DNA of 64,000 nt from Micrasema longulum (lineage: Eukaryota > Arthropoda > Insecta > Trichoptera > Brachycentridae): NCBI GenBank assembly GCA_022494885.1, contig JAGVSM010000809.1, positions 62,001 through 126,000 of the forward strand, in the 5' to 3' direction. Shown one piece after another: positions 1 to 10,850 of the stretch (position 1 is the stretch's first letter; each line of letters starts with the position of its first letter). Made by a program: the position numbers and the translations under genes. The notes under the pieces were generated by a model. It had not been told where the DNA came from. It saw only the letters and a program-made list of their open reading frames with translations, and made no database searches.

Positions 1-302
1 TTTTCAATCCTATCAACTCTCCTCTCCTCTGTTCAAAGTAAAGTGTGAATATTTTAGTCAACCTTTGTTTTCAATTTTTGTGAGGTGTCACGAATAGGCG
101 TTATATACGCGGCATTCGATTTTCACTGAGGATATCTGATCCTCAGAAAACCTTCATGCTCTTGAATGTGGCGCTTGCTACTCCTAGCCTCTTTGAAACT
201 CTGTACCTTTTCGCTGATATGGTTTGACAGAGTCAGGAGATTTCGGTGTTTGACGATTGATATTATTAAAATTCAATTCATGTATTAAAAATAATACATA
301 CA
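1..302. other. Left edge, no gene recognised
   Basis: AT-rich sequence without a convincing frame. The only local structure seen is a short hairpin at 126-146, with 8-bp perfect arms CTGAGGAT and ATCCTCAG around a 5-base loop. Confidence 0.4.
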
Positions 303-560
303 TTACAAACTAAAATTCGAGACGTAATTATTATAAAAAGATAAAAAATACATTAAGAGACTCTTGTCAAGTAGAAGGAGAATTCTGCTCCGGAAAACCC
401 CTTCGGAAATATGGAACAGATTAACATCTAGAGCGATGTTGTTCAGCATAGCAGTAGCCCTACCAACAGGCATAACTTTCGGCAGGTTTGTCCAGTACAT
501 TGGAATATGAAACAATCTATGATCACGCTTTTGACGACTTAATGAACAAATGAAGTGCTC
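303..560 (-). pseudogene. Non-LTR retrotransposon RT C-terminal fragment (jockey/CR1-like)
   Basis: The minus strand reads through the last part of a reverse-transcriptase polypeptide, including RLFHIPMYWTNLPKVMPVGR and a NNIALDVNLFHISEGVFR block. The same blocks occur at 12.9-13.05 kb on the plus strand (RLFHILIYSTNLPMVMPVGR, then WNNITLDIDIFPVSEGVFR), so both belong to one family. Only the extreme C-terminus is left; the endonuclease and the YADD-type catalytic core are absent, as expected for a 5'-truncated copy made by target-primed reverse transcription. The frame runs on past the conserved block into an AT-rich tail. Family placement is inferred from the general pattern of such tails, not from a search. 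Confidence 0.7.
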
Positions 561-1240
561 TACGCACCATACGGTTCAGATAGATATATGATGATGAATC
601 AATCGATGAAGGTTATACTACGATTTTAGTCACACAATTTTTTTGGTGCGACTTGCCCCTAAGTTAGTAAAAAAATATGTTACTAATTATTTTTATTTTA
701 TTTAATGATATTCCTTCTCAATTTATTACCAAAAAATAAAAAAATGTCACTCATAATGTCCATCCATTAGGCAAACTTATATTTGAAGGTCTCGTCTACA
801 ACATTATCACTAAAATAATACTCAAAGGCATAATGGCGGGGAGGACCTTTGCTGAATTATTTATTTTTAACATATCCCACCCCCTCCCACAGTTCCTGCG
901 CTTGTTACCACGGCAACAGGGGGTAGAGAGAACTGGCGTATTTAGAAAGTTATTTTGTTGTTTTCATATGCTTATATTTTATCCTAAACCTTTTATAAAT
1001 AGCACAGGGAGGGGAAAAATGTATTCGATTTCACGTTATAGAGAAAGGTACCCTTCTAAGAAGATTTAGTATTTCCAAGATAAAATAAACTTAATTTATA
1101 TCAAGTACAGAGGTTCTTTGTTTCAGGTTCCGACTAGCTAGGAATTTCATGCGTTTAGGCAAAACCTTTTTAGTTACATCTGCCCAAGATACTGTGATGA
1201 GAATCAATTTTTTCTCAATATAGATAAGTGAATTCAAATA
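561..1240. other. No gene recognised
   Basis: Mixed sequence with an AT-rich first half and a GC-richer patch at about 878-935. The open frame at 833-1069 has no recognisable motif and I do not support it as a gene. Confidence 0.4.
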
Positions 1241-1756
1241 ACAAAATAACACATCCATATAACAATTTACAACAGTGATAGAGAATACCTCAAATAAGGG
1301 AATATGGAGGTCTAGACATTTACAGGGCTTATGACCTGTCATTGGCTGGTTTAAGTAGCCACTTTACACACTGTGTAACATTCACCATTTGCCTATGTTT
1401 GAACATCCATATTTCTTAAATTCTTCCATTTGTTGATTTTACTGAAGTTAAAGAGCTGAAACCTTTATTGTTGTGAAGAGATTCATCTGACTGAATTATT
1501 TCACATACCAGGCAACATATATGGATGTTCAAATATGGGCAGAATGGTGAATGTTACACAGTGTGTAAAGTGGCCACTTAAACCAGCCATTGACAGGTCA
1601 TAAGCCCTGTAGATGCCTAGACTTCTATATTACCTTCCCTTAAATGTTCTTCGTCTCTGTTGTAATATGTTAATATATTCAGCTTCCCAGGTGGTTGAAT
1701 CCAGTCCTTGTCTACAAAAATTTGGACAAACTTAAAATATTGTTAAATTAAGACTA
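1241..1756. repeat. L repeat, inverted (fold-back) dimer
   Basis: The left arm (about 1250-1415) and right arm (about 1519-1756) are inverted copies of the same sequence. The left arm carries CCTGTCATTGGCTGGTTTAA and ACACACTGTGTAACATTCAC; the right arm carries their complements. The outer right end has the motif ACAAACTTAAAATATTGTTA, the complement of the unit's start (AACAATATTTTGAGTYTGTC in other copies). The middle holds the single-copy core with CTGAAACCTTTATTGTTG and a CTAGGCAACG-like end. A second fold-back dimer lies at 39000-39495, and single units occur at about ten other places. Confidence 0.75.
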
Positions 1757-1796
1757 TGTTAAAAAATGTATACATAATTATCATTGTAAGTCGAAA

Positions 1797-2560
1797 GTGA
1801 TGGAATTCGAATGGGGAAGTGAGGTTACTGACTGCATAATAAATGTAAACAACGAATGTCTTGAACAAGTAGAAGAATTTGTGTATCCGGGAAGCATGTT
1901 TTCAAGAGATGGAAGAGTAGAAAAGGATGTTGAAAGAAGAATGAATGCGGGTAACAAAATAAACGGCGCATTAAACACAGTAATTTCTAATAAAAATAAG
2001 TCAATCGAAGCTCAACTGGTAGTGCACAACGGAGTTTTAGTCCCAACGCTTATGTATGAAAGTGAAACATGGAACTGGCAGAGGAAGGATGAAAAACGAG
2101 TGAACGCGGTTGAAATTCGACATCTTTATTTAAATACGTATTTGTGGTCGCTTAGACGAATGTGTGGGAAATCAATGTATGACAGGGTTACGAATGATGA
2201 AATCAGGCGAAAGTGTAATTCTGAGTCAAGTATAGTTGATAAGATTAAGAAAGGGTAGGGTCTCTGAGACGGTTTGGTCATGTAGAACAAATGGACGACG
2301 AAAGAATGGTAAAATAAGTATACATGGCGAAAATGAACGGCAACGTGAAACGAGGACGACCAAGGAAGACGTGGCATGATTAGATAAACCAAAATCTTAA
2401 GTCTGGTCATGTCAAAAGCAGACAGAACCGAAGGGCATGTATGACAAGATGTATGAATGTGGTAGAAGCTAAGAATGTATGCAAGGATAGACGTGTGCGG
2501 CGGTCCATTCTCTCTACCTACCCCTACGGGAAAATGACGCGATGGTAGTAGTAGAAATGA
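1797..2560 (+). pseudogene. RTE-like non-LTR retrotransposon, ORF C-terminus (family 1), decayed
   Basis: An open frame from 1797 to 2258 encodes the segment after the polymerase domain. Visible blocks are FVYPGSMFSRDG (the YLG-type strand after the catalytic core), RRMNAGNKINGALNTVISNK, GVLVPTLMYESETW and LRRMCGKSMYDRVTNDEIRR. A stop interrupts it, and beyond it the frames continue with RFGHVEQMDDERMV and RGRPRKTWHD-type sequence, ending in ACMTRCMNVVEAKNVCKDRR and RSILSTYPYGKM. This is the layout of RTE/BovB-style and related endonuclease-RT elements, whose C-termini end with an RW-GHV and GRP--W motif. Copies of the same family lie on the minus strand at 50.3-50.7 and 54.3-54.65 kb. No catalytic YADD is left, so this copy is dead. 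Confidence 0.8.
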
Positions 2561-2562
2561 AC

Positions 2563-2880
2563 ATCATTCTCCTTAGCGCATACGGCACTGTATTGGTGGA
2601 AAAAGTGTAGCGTAGTTCAATAATCTTTTACGTGAAAGTAATGTGATCAGTCTTATGGTTCAGTCCAAGAACAATAAAATATTGCAGTTCAAACAACCTG
2701 TCAGGAATCGAACCCAAGACCTCAAGAATGGTAGGCGAACACGTCAACCACTACGCAATGATACATACTTTTTCAGCACGATTTTTTATTTAGGATTTCT
2801 GCCCGAGAGCAGCAATCGAGTCGAAAATAGCAAAAACTGTATTATTCATCTGCCTAGACAAATTGAATTACCATGACATT
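2563..2880 (-). mobile_element. SINE-B2, nearly full length
   Basis: Read on the minus strand it begins with a leader (TCGATTGCTGCTCTCGGGCA), then a tRNA-like head with a B-box-like GGTTCGATTCCTGAC, then the family body ATATTTTATTGTTCTTGGAC and GACTGATCACATTACTTTCA, and a tail with AATACAGTGCCGTATGCGC. The same order recurs at 34.1-35.1, 36.9-37.2, 45.6-45.9, 48.6-48.8 and 61.4-61.8 kb. Confidence 0.7.
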
Positions 2881-2894
2881 ACGTTGCTCTAGTT

Positions 2895-3125
2895 ATTGTA
2901 TATATATAGTTGGATAATTTATATAGCGCCATTTTTGTGAAAATCACCTCAAGGGCGCTGTACAATTAATAAATATCCCAGTACGTCTTGCAGCTACAGA
3001 GCGCATGGACGGTTGGAATTCTAGACCCCATTTACAAAATTTTGGTATTTTAAAGTTGATATATGAAAGCTAGATAACCAATCATCGTGCAGCTACAAAG
3101 CGCATGGACGAGTGGGATTCCAGCC
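2895..3125 (+). repeat. Repeat D ('TATAGCGCC' family)
   Basis: It starts in a (TA)n run, then reads TTTATATAGCGCCATTTTTG, ATCACCTCAAGGGCGCTGTA and GCAGCTACAGAGCGCATGGA. A second partial unit sharing the last block follows at 3085-3123. The same order appears at 32738-32870, and the end block again at 33068-33102. The inverted GCGCC/GGCGC segments can pair. The class is unknown; it could be a small non-autonomous element. Confidence 0.6.
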
Positions 3126-3699
3126 AAGTTAAAACAATATCAAAAAAATTATAAAAAATAGAGCATAGTAGTAAATTGGTCAAGTGTTCATGCCAAGAAG
3201 AAAGCAATAAAAAACTTGTTTGTTCAATAGACTATTTTAAAAATTTTACGAAAGACATTTCATTTGTTTTTATAGTCAAATAAGTAAGTGGAGATTGGCA
3301 CTCAAAAAATTCTCAAAATCCTATTCGATAACAGTTTTCTTAAAAACCACATGAACGCGTTATAATATAATGAAAATATTGGCATTCATAACTCAATTTT
3401 CTAAAATTGTTAAATTGAACATCAAGAACTAGGGCAACGATTAATCAATTCTTTACAAAAGTCATCAGATGGAAGAGTTTAGCAATGTGGATATTTACGC
3501 ATTAGCAGAAAGATAAATATAACACAGTGCGTAAAGTGGCCACTTAAACAAGCCACCGATAGTTCGTATATTATTAAATATTTGTGTAAAACCGCTTACT
3601 AATTACGAATTCGCAAATCACTTAATCAATTTTAATCATGACTTTAATAAAAATACAGGAGTTGAAATCTTACAAACAAATAATTAAGGGTTAAAAGTA
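3126..3699. other. No gene; one L-repeat scrap
   Basis: AT-rich DNA. At 3505-3565 there is an inverted L fragment (CACAGTGCGTAAAGTGGCCA, then AACAAGCC). Nothing else is supported. Confidence 0.45.
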
Positions 3700-4236
3700 A
3701 ATAATATGGAAATACTTCACATTAGGAAAGCTTTGAAAAATAATTTTCCTTTGTTCAATATTCAAACAACCTTTCAATATAGCCCGTTATACGATGTTCC
3801 ATTGTAATGGTCACCATAAACCTAATAAACTTAAGCTTCTCCTTCCATCCCGTCTCCCTTTTTTCAACTATTTCTTAAACAACATAAAATATTTTCAGAA
3901 TATAAACGGTGCATGTTTGTTCTAATCAGTGCACGTGCTTATTAAAATGCATGTCGTGTTGGTTTTATATTTTAATGCAACAACTATGGTGAAGATGTAT
4001 TGTGGGTTTTGCATGTTCTCGTTAAAAGATGTTGTACTTATTCATTTATTTTAGCACCACAACAGGCCAGGAGGCCCAATTACTTTGGTGAATTACATCA
4101 CAGAACACACAGGCTTGAGAAAAATCATATTTTAATAATTGTGTAATTGGTGTCCTGACGAAAAGACGGGTACGTCTCAAAACCGGTAGACATAGGAAAG
4201 TCGGTAAGTGATTATGTACAAATATTTAATAGAACC
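3700..4236 (+). mobile_element. TIR-C element, left part degraded, interrupted by a SINE-A fragment
   Basis: The right end (about 4140-4236) matches the right end of the better preserved TIR-C copy at 53.27-53.81 kb: GGTGTCCTGACG, ACGGGTACGTCTC, CCGGTAGACATAGGAAAGTC and the terminal CAAATATTTAATA. The interior (ATGCATGTCGTGTTGGTTTT, GGGTTTTGCATGTT) also matches. The left arm is not clearly readable. The interior is broken at about 4045-4137 by a SINE-A tail on the other strand. Confidence 0.65.
4045..4137 (-). mobile_element. SINE-A 3' fragment
   Basis: Only the tail is present: complement of CCTGGCCTGTTGTGGTGC, the GTAATT(C/T)ACC block and the CTGTGTGTTC block. The tRNA-like head is missing. 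It lies inside the TIR-C copy. Confidence 0.7.
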
Positions 4237-4643
4237 TTAATTTAAATTTTCCTTTAATTGTTAGATAAAATTTTGCTTTAAGAACATTAAGTTTCCAAAG
4301 TGGGTAGCTCAATTAAAAAAGTTCTGTCGAAAACACAAATGCACCCTCCTAACAATCGAGGGTGGGAAGCTTTTACGCCGAAGTAGGCATTACGAAGAGA
4401 GAAGCGTCTTTATTTAATAAGGATCTACTTAATATTGGAAATAAGATAAGTTACAGGTAGAAGAAAAGCCTTTTTGGCTAGCCTAACTTTGAGAATTAAA
4501 ATTTCACGAAGACAACATACAACCCTTGCGTTGTTTTAATCGAAACTAACTTAAACATTAAAATATATAAATCATTATTCCCCTTTCTGCACCCCTGATT
4601 GCTACCCCAATGGCAGCTAACCTTGATATTATTATGAAAATAA
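4237..4643. other. No gene recognised
   Basis: AT-rich. It contains a small hairpin at 4342-4364 with arms CACCCTC and GAGGGTG around a 9-base loop. Confidence 0.4.
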
Positions 4644-4883
4644 AAGTTTGTTATCAGTGTTACACAATTTTATTCTTTCACAAGAACGCCATTAAAGTTT
4701 CGGGAGAGTACTCTTCCCATCAACGAGTGATGTAAAACGAATAGTACAGAACATTTTTCACGGTTTCATTATCGAATCTATACAAACAAACAAATTTATA
4801 TATAATAATTAGTGATGGAACCTGAAGTCAGGTAGCAGTGTTCTTGTAAAATAATAAAATTGTGTAACACAGATAATAAAGTT
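4644..4883. mobile_element. Short inverted-repeat (MITE-like) element
   Basis: Left arm 4644-4687 and right arm 4840-4883 are inverted copies of 44 bases with about five differences (shared core AATAAAATTGTGTAACAC). The interior of about 150 bp is AT-rich and non-coding. No second copy was noticed in the window. True termini and a target duplication could not be fixed. Confidence 0.55.
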
Positions 4884-5149
4884 TTATAATAGTTTTTAAT
4901 TTATAATGAAATGTTACGAAGTCAATGCCGATTCAATTGATAAGATTATATTAATATTATTTTCTAGATCAGTCTTACGTTTTGAGTGCCAGTCAAGGGA
5001 CTAAAACTACCGGTGGTGTAATTAAAATGTTTTTCTGCACCATTTTTTTCTGTACCAGATTTCACATTTCAGACAAGTATATGAATCGTGCATATTGCCG
5101 GTGACAACTTTCGGATTAGAAACCATTTTTGTAACATAAAAAAGTAGCC

Positions 5150-5282
5150 AGAATACTTGATTCACGCACGGAAGGTTCCGGGTTCGATTCCCGGACATTA
5201 TTTTTTTTATTTTTTTTATGCCCGGGTGTTCTGTGTTTTAAATCAAAACTGTAATTGGGCCTCCTGGCTAAAAAATAGATGC
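5150..5282 (+). mobile_element. SINE-A, degenerate copy
   Basis: The second half of the tRNA-like head (GATTCACGCACGGAAGGTTC with GGGTTCGATTCCCGG) and the tail (GCCCGGGTGTTCTGTG, AATTGGGCCTCCTGGC) are present. The A-box end has been replaced by a segment (5090-5157) that resembles 37690-37750, so this looks like a chimera or a head replacement. Confidence 0.65.
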
Positions 5283-5656
5283 CCGGTGCAAATAAAATGT
5301 GCTTTCATACTCATTGATTACGTTGACATGTTATAGTTTAAACTTAATCTCAATCTTGATATATTTTTTTTCGAGGGTCAATGAAATCTAATATTTGTCC
5401 ATAAAAATGTAGACGTACCAAAATGTTGGTTATCTCTCAGAGTAATAATGCGTCAACCTATAGAAAAGCCCTATTACTTTGTTTCATAGGACGCAAGCGA
5501 TGTTGGTTAGCAACAAATTGGCGACAATTTTGTTTTGTTTGAAAACATACGTGTAACGGTCCTATCGGATGCTTTTGTCGCTGTGCTTGGCTGAATTGGT
5601 AAATAACTTGGATATTTACGTTTGAATAAATAAAAATTGAAAATTGTGAATTGCAG

Positions 5657-5713
5657 TATGTTTGACTACAACAGTAAGAGCGTCAAAGGTGTTAAAGCAG
5701 ACAGTTTTCACAG
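5657..5713 (+). other. Possible small coding exon (weak)
   Basis: A splice-like context is visible: TTGCAG before and CAG|GTAATT after. Between them an ATG at 5658 opens 18 codons (MFDYNSKSVKGVKADSFH) with a non-AT-biased composition. There is no recognised homologue, and a similar AG-TATGTTT context 200 bp downstream (about 5870) weakens it. It could be a 5' coding exon or chance. Confidence 0.12.
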
Positions 5714-6955
5714 GTAATTGATTTCGAATATTTTCCTATGATTTACATTGATTTTTAGCATTTATTGTCCCGACACGTATACTATGTTGCCTAAAAACAT
5801 TCCTTATATCAACAAATTTAATTCAGATAATATTTTTTCTCAATTAAGGGGATAAATTTGTGAATTAAAGTATGTTTACTGTTGATAATGACAGTTGATT
5901 ATGGGCAATATGTCAGGGACGCACTAGGCGTTCATATAAAGTTTGAGTCTTTATCAAGTAGAGGTTGATTCAAATTTTACTTGAAAATAGCAACGTTAAC
6001 CTTGAAATCGCATTTAAAATGACGTGTCCAAATTTCAGGCCGCTATGACTCGCCGTTTCGGAGATGTGACGGACAAACAAACAAACTCAACACAGGACTT
6101 TGGTTCCATGAAGTTGGGATTTATGTCTCAATAAATTTAATATGAGTACATTGTGAATAAAATGAATAAATAAATAACAAAATAAAAACACACATGTTTT
6201 TTTTTGTTTTAAAGGCGAATTATAGAAAAATAAATTGGAATAACCCTGCAATAATAAATACACAGGTACATATTTATAAGTATTAACAATGCAAATTAAT
6301 ATCCATTTGTAAATTTTCGCCCTCAGTACGGCCCATTGTTTTTCTGCGAACTGTAGCTAACTTAATACCCAATAGTCATAGAATGATTATTCTACGTTTG
6401 GGCTCCTCTGTAACTTGGCGCATTATTACTCTGAGGGTTATCTATTATTTTAGTTAAAACGCTTAACATTCGAATCATTAACACTCATATATTACGCTGA
6501 CAGTTTAATAAATAAAAATAAAATATTTTTCAATTTATCAAAATGTTTTTCCAGAATTTCGTAATTTATTACAATATTGAAAATAATATAAACAAAGCCA
6601 TTTTCAAGGATATTATTTTTAAATTGAATGACGTGTTTTCGTTTGGCGAACATTAAGAAGATTAAATGAGATATCCCGTGGTGCTTACAGAAAAAATACA
6701 AATTCTCACTTAAATTTCGTGACAATCAAATTTCTTGATTAAAAACGGTTCTGCGTACCAATAGTAACTAAAAATTCTTATCAAAATAAATATTTTCATA
6801 ACACTAAGAGGCATTTTATAAAAAAATACATTACTTAATAAAGTCACAAAACCTAAACATAAACACAAAAATATGTATAGTTCAGGACAGTCTTGCCAAA
6901 AAAACAGTCAGGCTTTTGTGTGTGGCGAGGGATTTACGCTTTGCGAACCCGAATC
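5714..6955. other. No gene recognised
   Basis: AT-rich. The block at 6030-6090 (GGCCGCTATGACTCGCCGTT then GGACAAACAAACAAAC) is a generic transposon-tail style seen widely in insect repeats, but I cannot assign it. The open frame at 6492-6725 (minus) has no recognisable motif. Confidence 0.35.
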
Positions 6956-7505
6956 ATTTTTTTATTTTTTATTTGAAAATTTATTTATAAACCCTTAAGG
7001 ATTATAACATTCATTTAACATAAAAAAATATATACATTTTTCATTCATACTCTGTTGTTCAAAATAATATTTTTTACTTCTTTTGAAAAGTTTGTCTGAG
7101 TCTTTTGTTTAGTTTTGCCTGGTAGTTTATTGTATAATTTCAGTCGCTGGTTCATTAGTCTTGATTGTCCTTGTCTTGTTTTAGAAAGTTGTATATGTAT
7201 TTGTCTGATATTCTCGTATTATGTCCATGTTGACTACAATTTTTTACAAGTTTTAGTTCTTCGTCTACAATTACATTAGTGGCTAATTTATGGATAAATT
7301 TTAATGATTCTAGTTGAAAGAGTTCAGTTATATTTAATTGCTTAGTTTGTTTAAAAAGTTCTCTAGTTGCAGTTAAAAGGGAAGGTCATATACTAACTTT
7401 AATATTTTATTTTGTTGTCTTTGTAGTCTGTTTATGTCATTTTGATATGAATTGTCCATGTTAATTGTATGTCTATTGTTAGTCCTAAGTATTTAACATG
7501 TTCAA
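6956..7505 (-). pseudogene. Non-LTR RT C-terminal relic, many frameshifts
   Basis: The minus strand starts with HVKYLGLTIDIQLTWTIHI, matching the KYLGL--D--LTW--HI segment that follows the RT fingers and palm in jockey/CR1-type elements. Other frames then show ELFKQTKQLNITELFQLESL and FIHKLATN, the usual C-terminal region. The frame shifts several times. It ends in an A/T-rich tail near 6960. Confidence 0.65.
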
Positions 7506-7604
7506 TTTCATAAAACATAAAAAATATATGTACAATTTAAAAATAAAACCTGTAATATGTTCTTTTTTTATGAGTAGTCAATTGAAAATAATTTAATAAT
7601 TGAG

Positions 7605-7790
7605 TAATGAAGAATCTTGGCTTGTAATCTTTATTTATTTACTAATTCAAACCTACACTCGTTTACACATTCAAAAACTCATTAAGGCTTTTAAGGCTGT
7701 GTCCGTGTTAAGCCATACTAATTAACAATAAAATATACGGTAACATTAATTAAATTATAATAACATGTGATGCAATAGCTTTTATGCCTA
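7605..7790 (-). repeat. LINE-type 3' tail (shared with 48846-49000)
   Basis: The segment with ACTCATTAAGGCTTTTAAGG, GTGTTAAGCCATA and the (AATAAA)-rich run aligns in order with 48880-48990 (ACTTATTAAGGCTTTTTAGG, GTGTCAAGCCACA). The T-rich lead-in on the plus strand suggests a poly(A) tail on the minus strand. No coding part remains. Confidence 0.5.
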
Positions 7791-8194
7791 ACTAAAATCG
7801 ACACTTTGCTGTCCTATTTTCCGCACCTCAAAACTGAACCGATTTTGTAAGTTTTTTTAAAATCGAGCATCAAAATGAAATTTTCTGTCTTAGTACGCTT
7901 TGTATTTTTCAAAAACGTTTATCACATTTGTGTACCGCGCGCCCGTTGACCGCAGATAAAACAGGACGTTTTTATGGGTTTTTGGATGATTCTCGTTCCC
8001 ATAGCAAACTATTCAATTCAAAAGTATTGAGACACGCCGATGGTAAATGTTTATTGTGTCATAATTCAGGGTGAAAATACGAGAATACGTCAGACCACGT
8101 TTACTCTCAAGATAAAACATTATTAAGTATACTTACGACGTTTGCTTCATTATGGAATGGGATTTTCAAGTAAATTAATAAAATATCAGTTTTT

Positions 8195-8300
8195 TTTTAT
8201 TTATTCCCGAGGATTTCGGATTTTGAACCCGAGACCTCTTGCATACCATGTAACCTACAAAGGCAAACGCGCTGACCACTGCACCACGAGGCGGATTTAT
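8195..8300 (-). mobile_element. SINE-B head fragment
   Basis: Complement of the family head: GCGGTGCAGTGGTCAGCGCG then GAGGTCTCGGGTTC. The normal body is missing or unrecognisable. Confidence 0.6.
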
Positions 8301-8938
8301 ATCAAACTTGATTTTCAAGATTTTTTGGTCTCTTGATATTTTCTCAGATTCCGATGTACGTGTCCAGATTTAAAACATAAATTTTCGTGCGAGTGAATAA
8401 TTTAAATGTCTTTATAAATCTTGTAAGTTTTTGAAGGAAGGAAATTTTCAGAATTTCACCGCTAATTATGTCGGAGTTTCTGTGAAATTAATTTCGGCTT
8501 TTCAGCTTACATTCAGTACAGGTGATGTGTTAACCATGAAACGTAATACGAGGGTGACATAATAAGGGTAATTTATTAAACCCTATGTCTTAGTTAATCA
8601 AAACCGCAAGCCTGAGAATTCGTCTCCAAATTAAACTAACAAAAATGACATCACAAAATAAAACAAAGTACGGTGAGAGTACGGTACAAAAAACGGTGAG
8701 TGGTTTTATTAAAATTTTATTAACATAATATTTAAAAAAAGTCATTTACTATCCAGGTCATTACTAAGTTTAAGCTAAAATTAAAAATATTTATTTTTAA
8801 ACCACATTAATCAATTGTTTATGTTAAGAAAATTAAAACATTCAATTAAAAATTTCAAAATATTTTTATTAAGATAATTTATTTGATTGAAAAGGCGTTC
8901 AAAAATATTACTCTTGAGATATTTCTTAAAATAAACAA
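8301..8938. other. No gene recognised
   Basis: AT-rich with no motif I can name. Confidence 0.4.
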
Positions 8939-8939
8939 A

Positions 8940-9534
8940 ACCTTTGTTGGGATATGGATATCAAATATGGAGTCCCTACTTTACTAAAGACATTGAGCTA
9001 CTGGAAAAAGGCTAAAGATGTGCTATAAAAATCTCCAAATTACTCAAAAGGATGTCTTACCTCGGTAGATTAAAAGCATTAGGACTTCATCATTAGAGGA
9101 ACGACGAAAGAGAGGGGACTAGATAGAAACTTATAAGATACTCAATGATTACTATGACAGCCCCCTGCACGAGATGCCATGTATCAGTTAAATCCTAACT
9201 ATAAACGAAATCATGACTGGAAGCTCTATCGTTCCCAATTCCACCTCAATCCACAGAAAAACCTCCATTCCAGCAGGGTAGTTTCAGACTGGAATAAATT
9301 GCTAAGCCTAGTTGTCCATTCTATTTCGGTCAGCCAGTTCAAAAACCGTTTGAATGTTTTTTTAAGGAAGAAGAACTTAGACAAAAAGCGGTACACGAGA
9401 TATAGGCGCATCAGCAAAGGCTGCCTGCCTACAACGAATAATAATACTGAATGTAAATTTCCCAATTACATAAATAAACATAATATGTATACATTTTATA
9501 AGTATGTAAATATGTGTGACACGCAACACTGAGA
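8940..9534 (+). pseudogene. CR1/L2-type non-LTR RT C-terminus, decayed
   Basis: Frames in series give QIWSPYFTKDIELLEKG, SYLGRLKALGLHH, IETYKILNDYYDSPLHEM and, after 9179, YQLNPNYKRNHDWKLYRSQF with SSRVVSDWNKLLSLVVHSIS and FKNRL. This order (IWSPY---DI-LLE--QRR, RL--LGL--LE-RR-RGDLIE--KIL, then F--R-V--WN-LP--VV---S---FK--L) is the standard post-polymerase tail of CR1/L2 elements. There are stops in the first half; the last 117 codons are open. The tail ends shortly after 9534. Confidence 0.8.
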
Positions 9535-10850
9535 TATTTTGATGTGCTTGGAATTTCATTTTTAAAAAAAAGTTTTTCTTTGGGAAGAAGATTGTTAGAG
9601 CAGCGGACTATGGTGATGATGTTTCTTCTAAATAAAAACAGATTGCGTTATTTAGATCTTCCTTTATTTCTAAAAGGCTTCTGTTGCATGACGCGGGCTG
9701 TTGTTGGGTTGTAAGTCAGAGGTCAGGCTAGGTGTCGACTCCTCGGAGGTCAAATAGAAGAGACCAACCCTGAATGTAATAAAACGAACAAAAGAAATAA
9801 AAAAAGCAGTCAGGAAAAAAATATTAAAAAAATATCATTGGTATTTTCAAATGGATTATATAATCTAATAGGAATAAATCTTAATTAATTAGTTCACCAT
9901 ACTGAACAACTTATTTTGCATATTGAGGTGTGTGTAAGAAATTACAAAAAAAGAAAACAATTACTCCAACGTTTTGTTTTTATTTATTTATTTATTTAAA
10001 AATACATGTTACAAAAATAAAATAAAAATAACGTATACCAAACTCTATGAGGCTGAGTTGAGTTAGGATACAACATAATAAGAAGTGGAAGCATAAATAT
10101 GACACGAATTAAAGAATACTAAAAATTAAAAAATATTACATAAACACAAATTTTAATGAACATCTGGATAATATGCACAATAGTTTATAAATGTAGGCTA
10201 TTTTGTGTAATTCTATGTATTAGCAATAAAACCTCAACCACTTTGAAAAAATAGTTTTTCCAGCTAGTCTACGCTTATTCAGGAATATATTTTTTTTCCA
10301 AATTTGCATATGAAATTGTATCGATATTCACCTACAAATAGTTTATTTTCAAGTATGTATCTTTGTTACATAACCATAAACGAGTATATATATATTTTAA
10401 ATAACGTAAATTCTCTCTGGTTAACAATTCTATAATGCCACTATAACCACGGAGAGTTGTGACAAGAATAGTTCTAATGAGGGCCGCGGCCGCCCTTATT
10501 GGGGTTAGCTTTGATAAAGGTCCCGTAAAAGTCCTCCAACATACAAAAAGTTTCTTCCTAATAAGATATTTTACATAATTACGTTCCCAAAGATAAAATT
10601 TATGGAATGCGGTCAGGAAACAACACAACCGGATAGTATCATGACTTTATACGGGTTTACTGAGGAAAAAACAGCCATTTATTGAAACACATAATTTTAT
10701 CTCCCTAGATTATTCTACTTATGTAAATGTTACAGTTCTTCTACAGTTGTTCTATATTTTTTCTAAAAGTAAAAAAGACATCTATGATTAAGTATCAACA
10801 AATTTGCTAGGATTTTTTGAATAGTTAACCTAAAATAAATTAACAAATAC
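9535..10850. other. No gene; probable LINE tail and unassigned DNA
   Basis: 9535-9800 may be the 3' UTR of the preceding element. 9980-10160 begins with a (TTTA)n run and has the look of a minus-strand LINE tail. The frame at 10332-10628 (minus) contains a GC patch with GGGCCGCGGCCGCCC at about 10480-10495, but no protein motif that I recognise. Confidence 0.35.

Noticed and set aside
4155..4185. Functional hammerhead ribozyme in the TIR-C right arm
   Set aside because: CTGACGA is present, but GAAA has become AAAA in this copy, stem II is short and preceded by an extra base, and stem I pairing is poor; kept only as a motif-level observation.
10332..10628. 98-codon minus-strand frame with a GC-rich NotI-like palindrome
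   Set aside because: No family motif, and no second copy to support it as an element; left unassigned.
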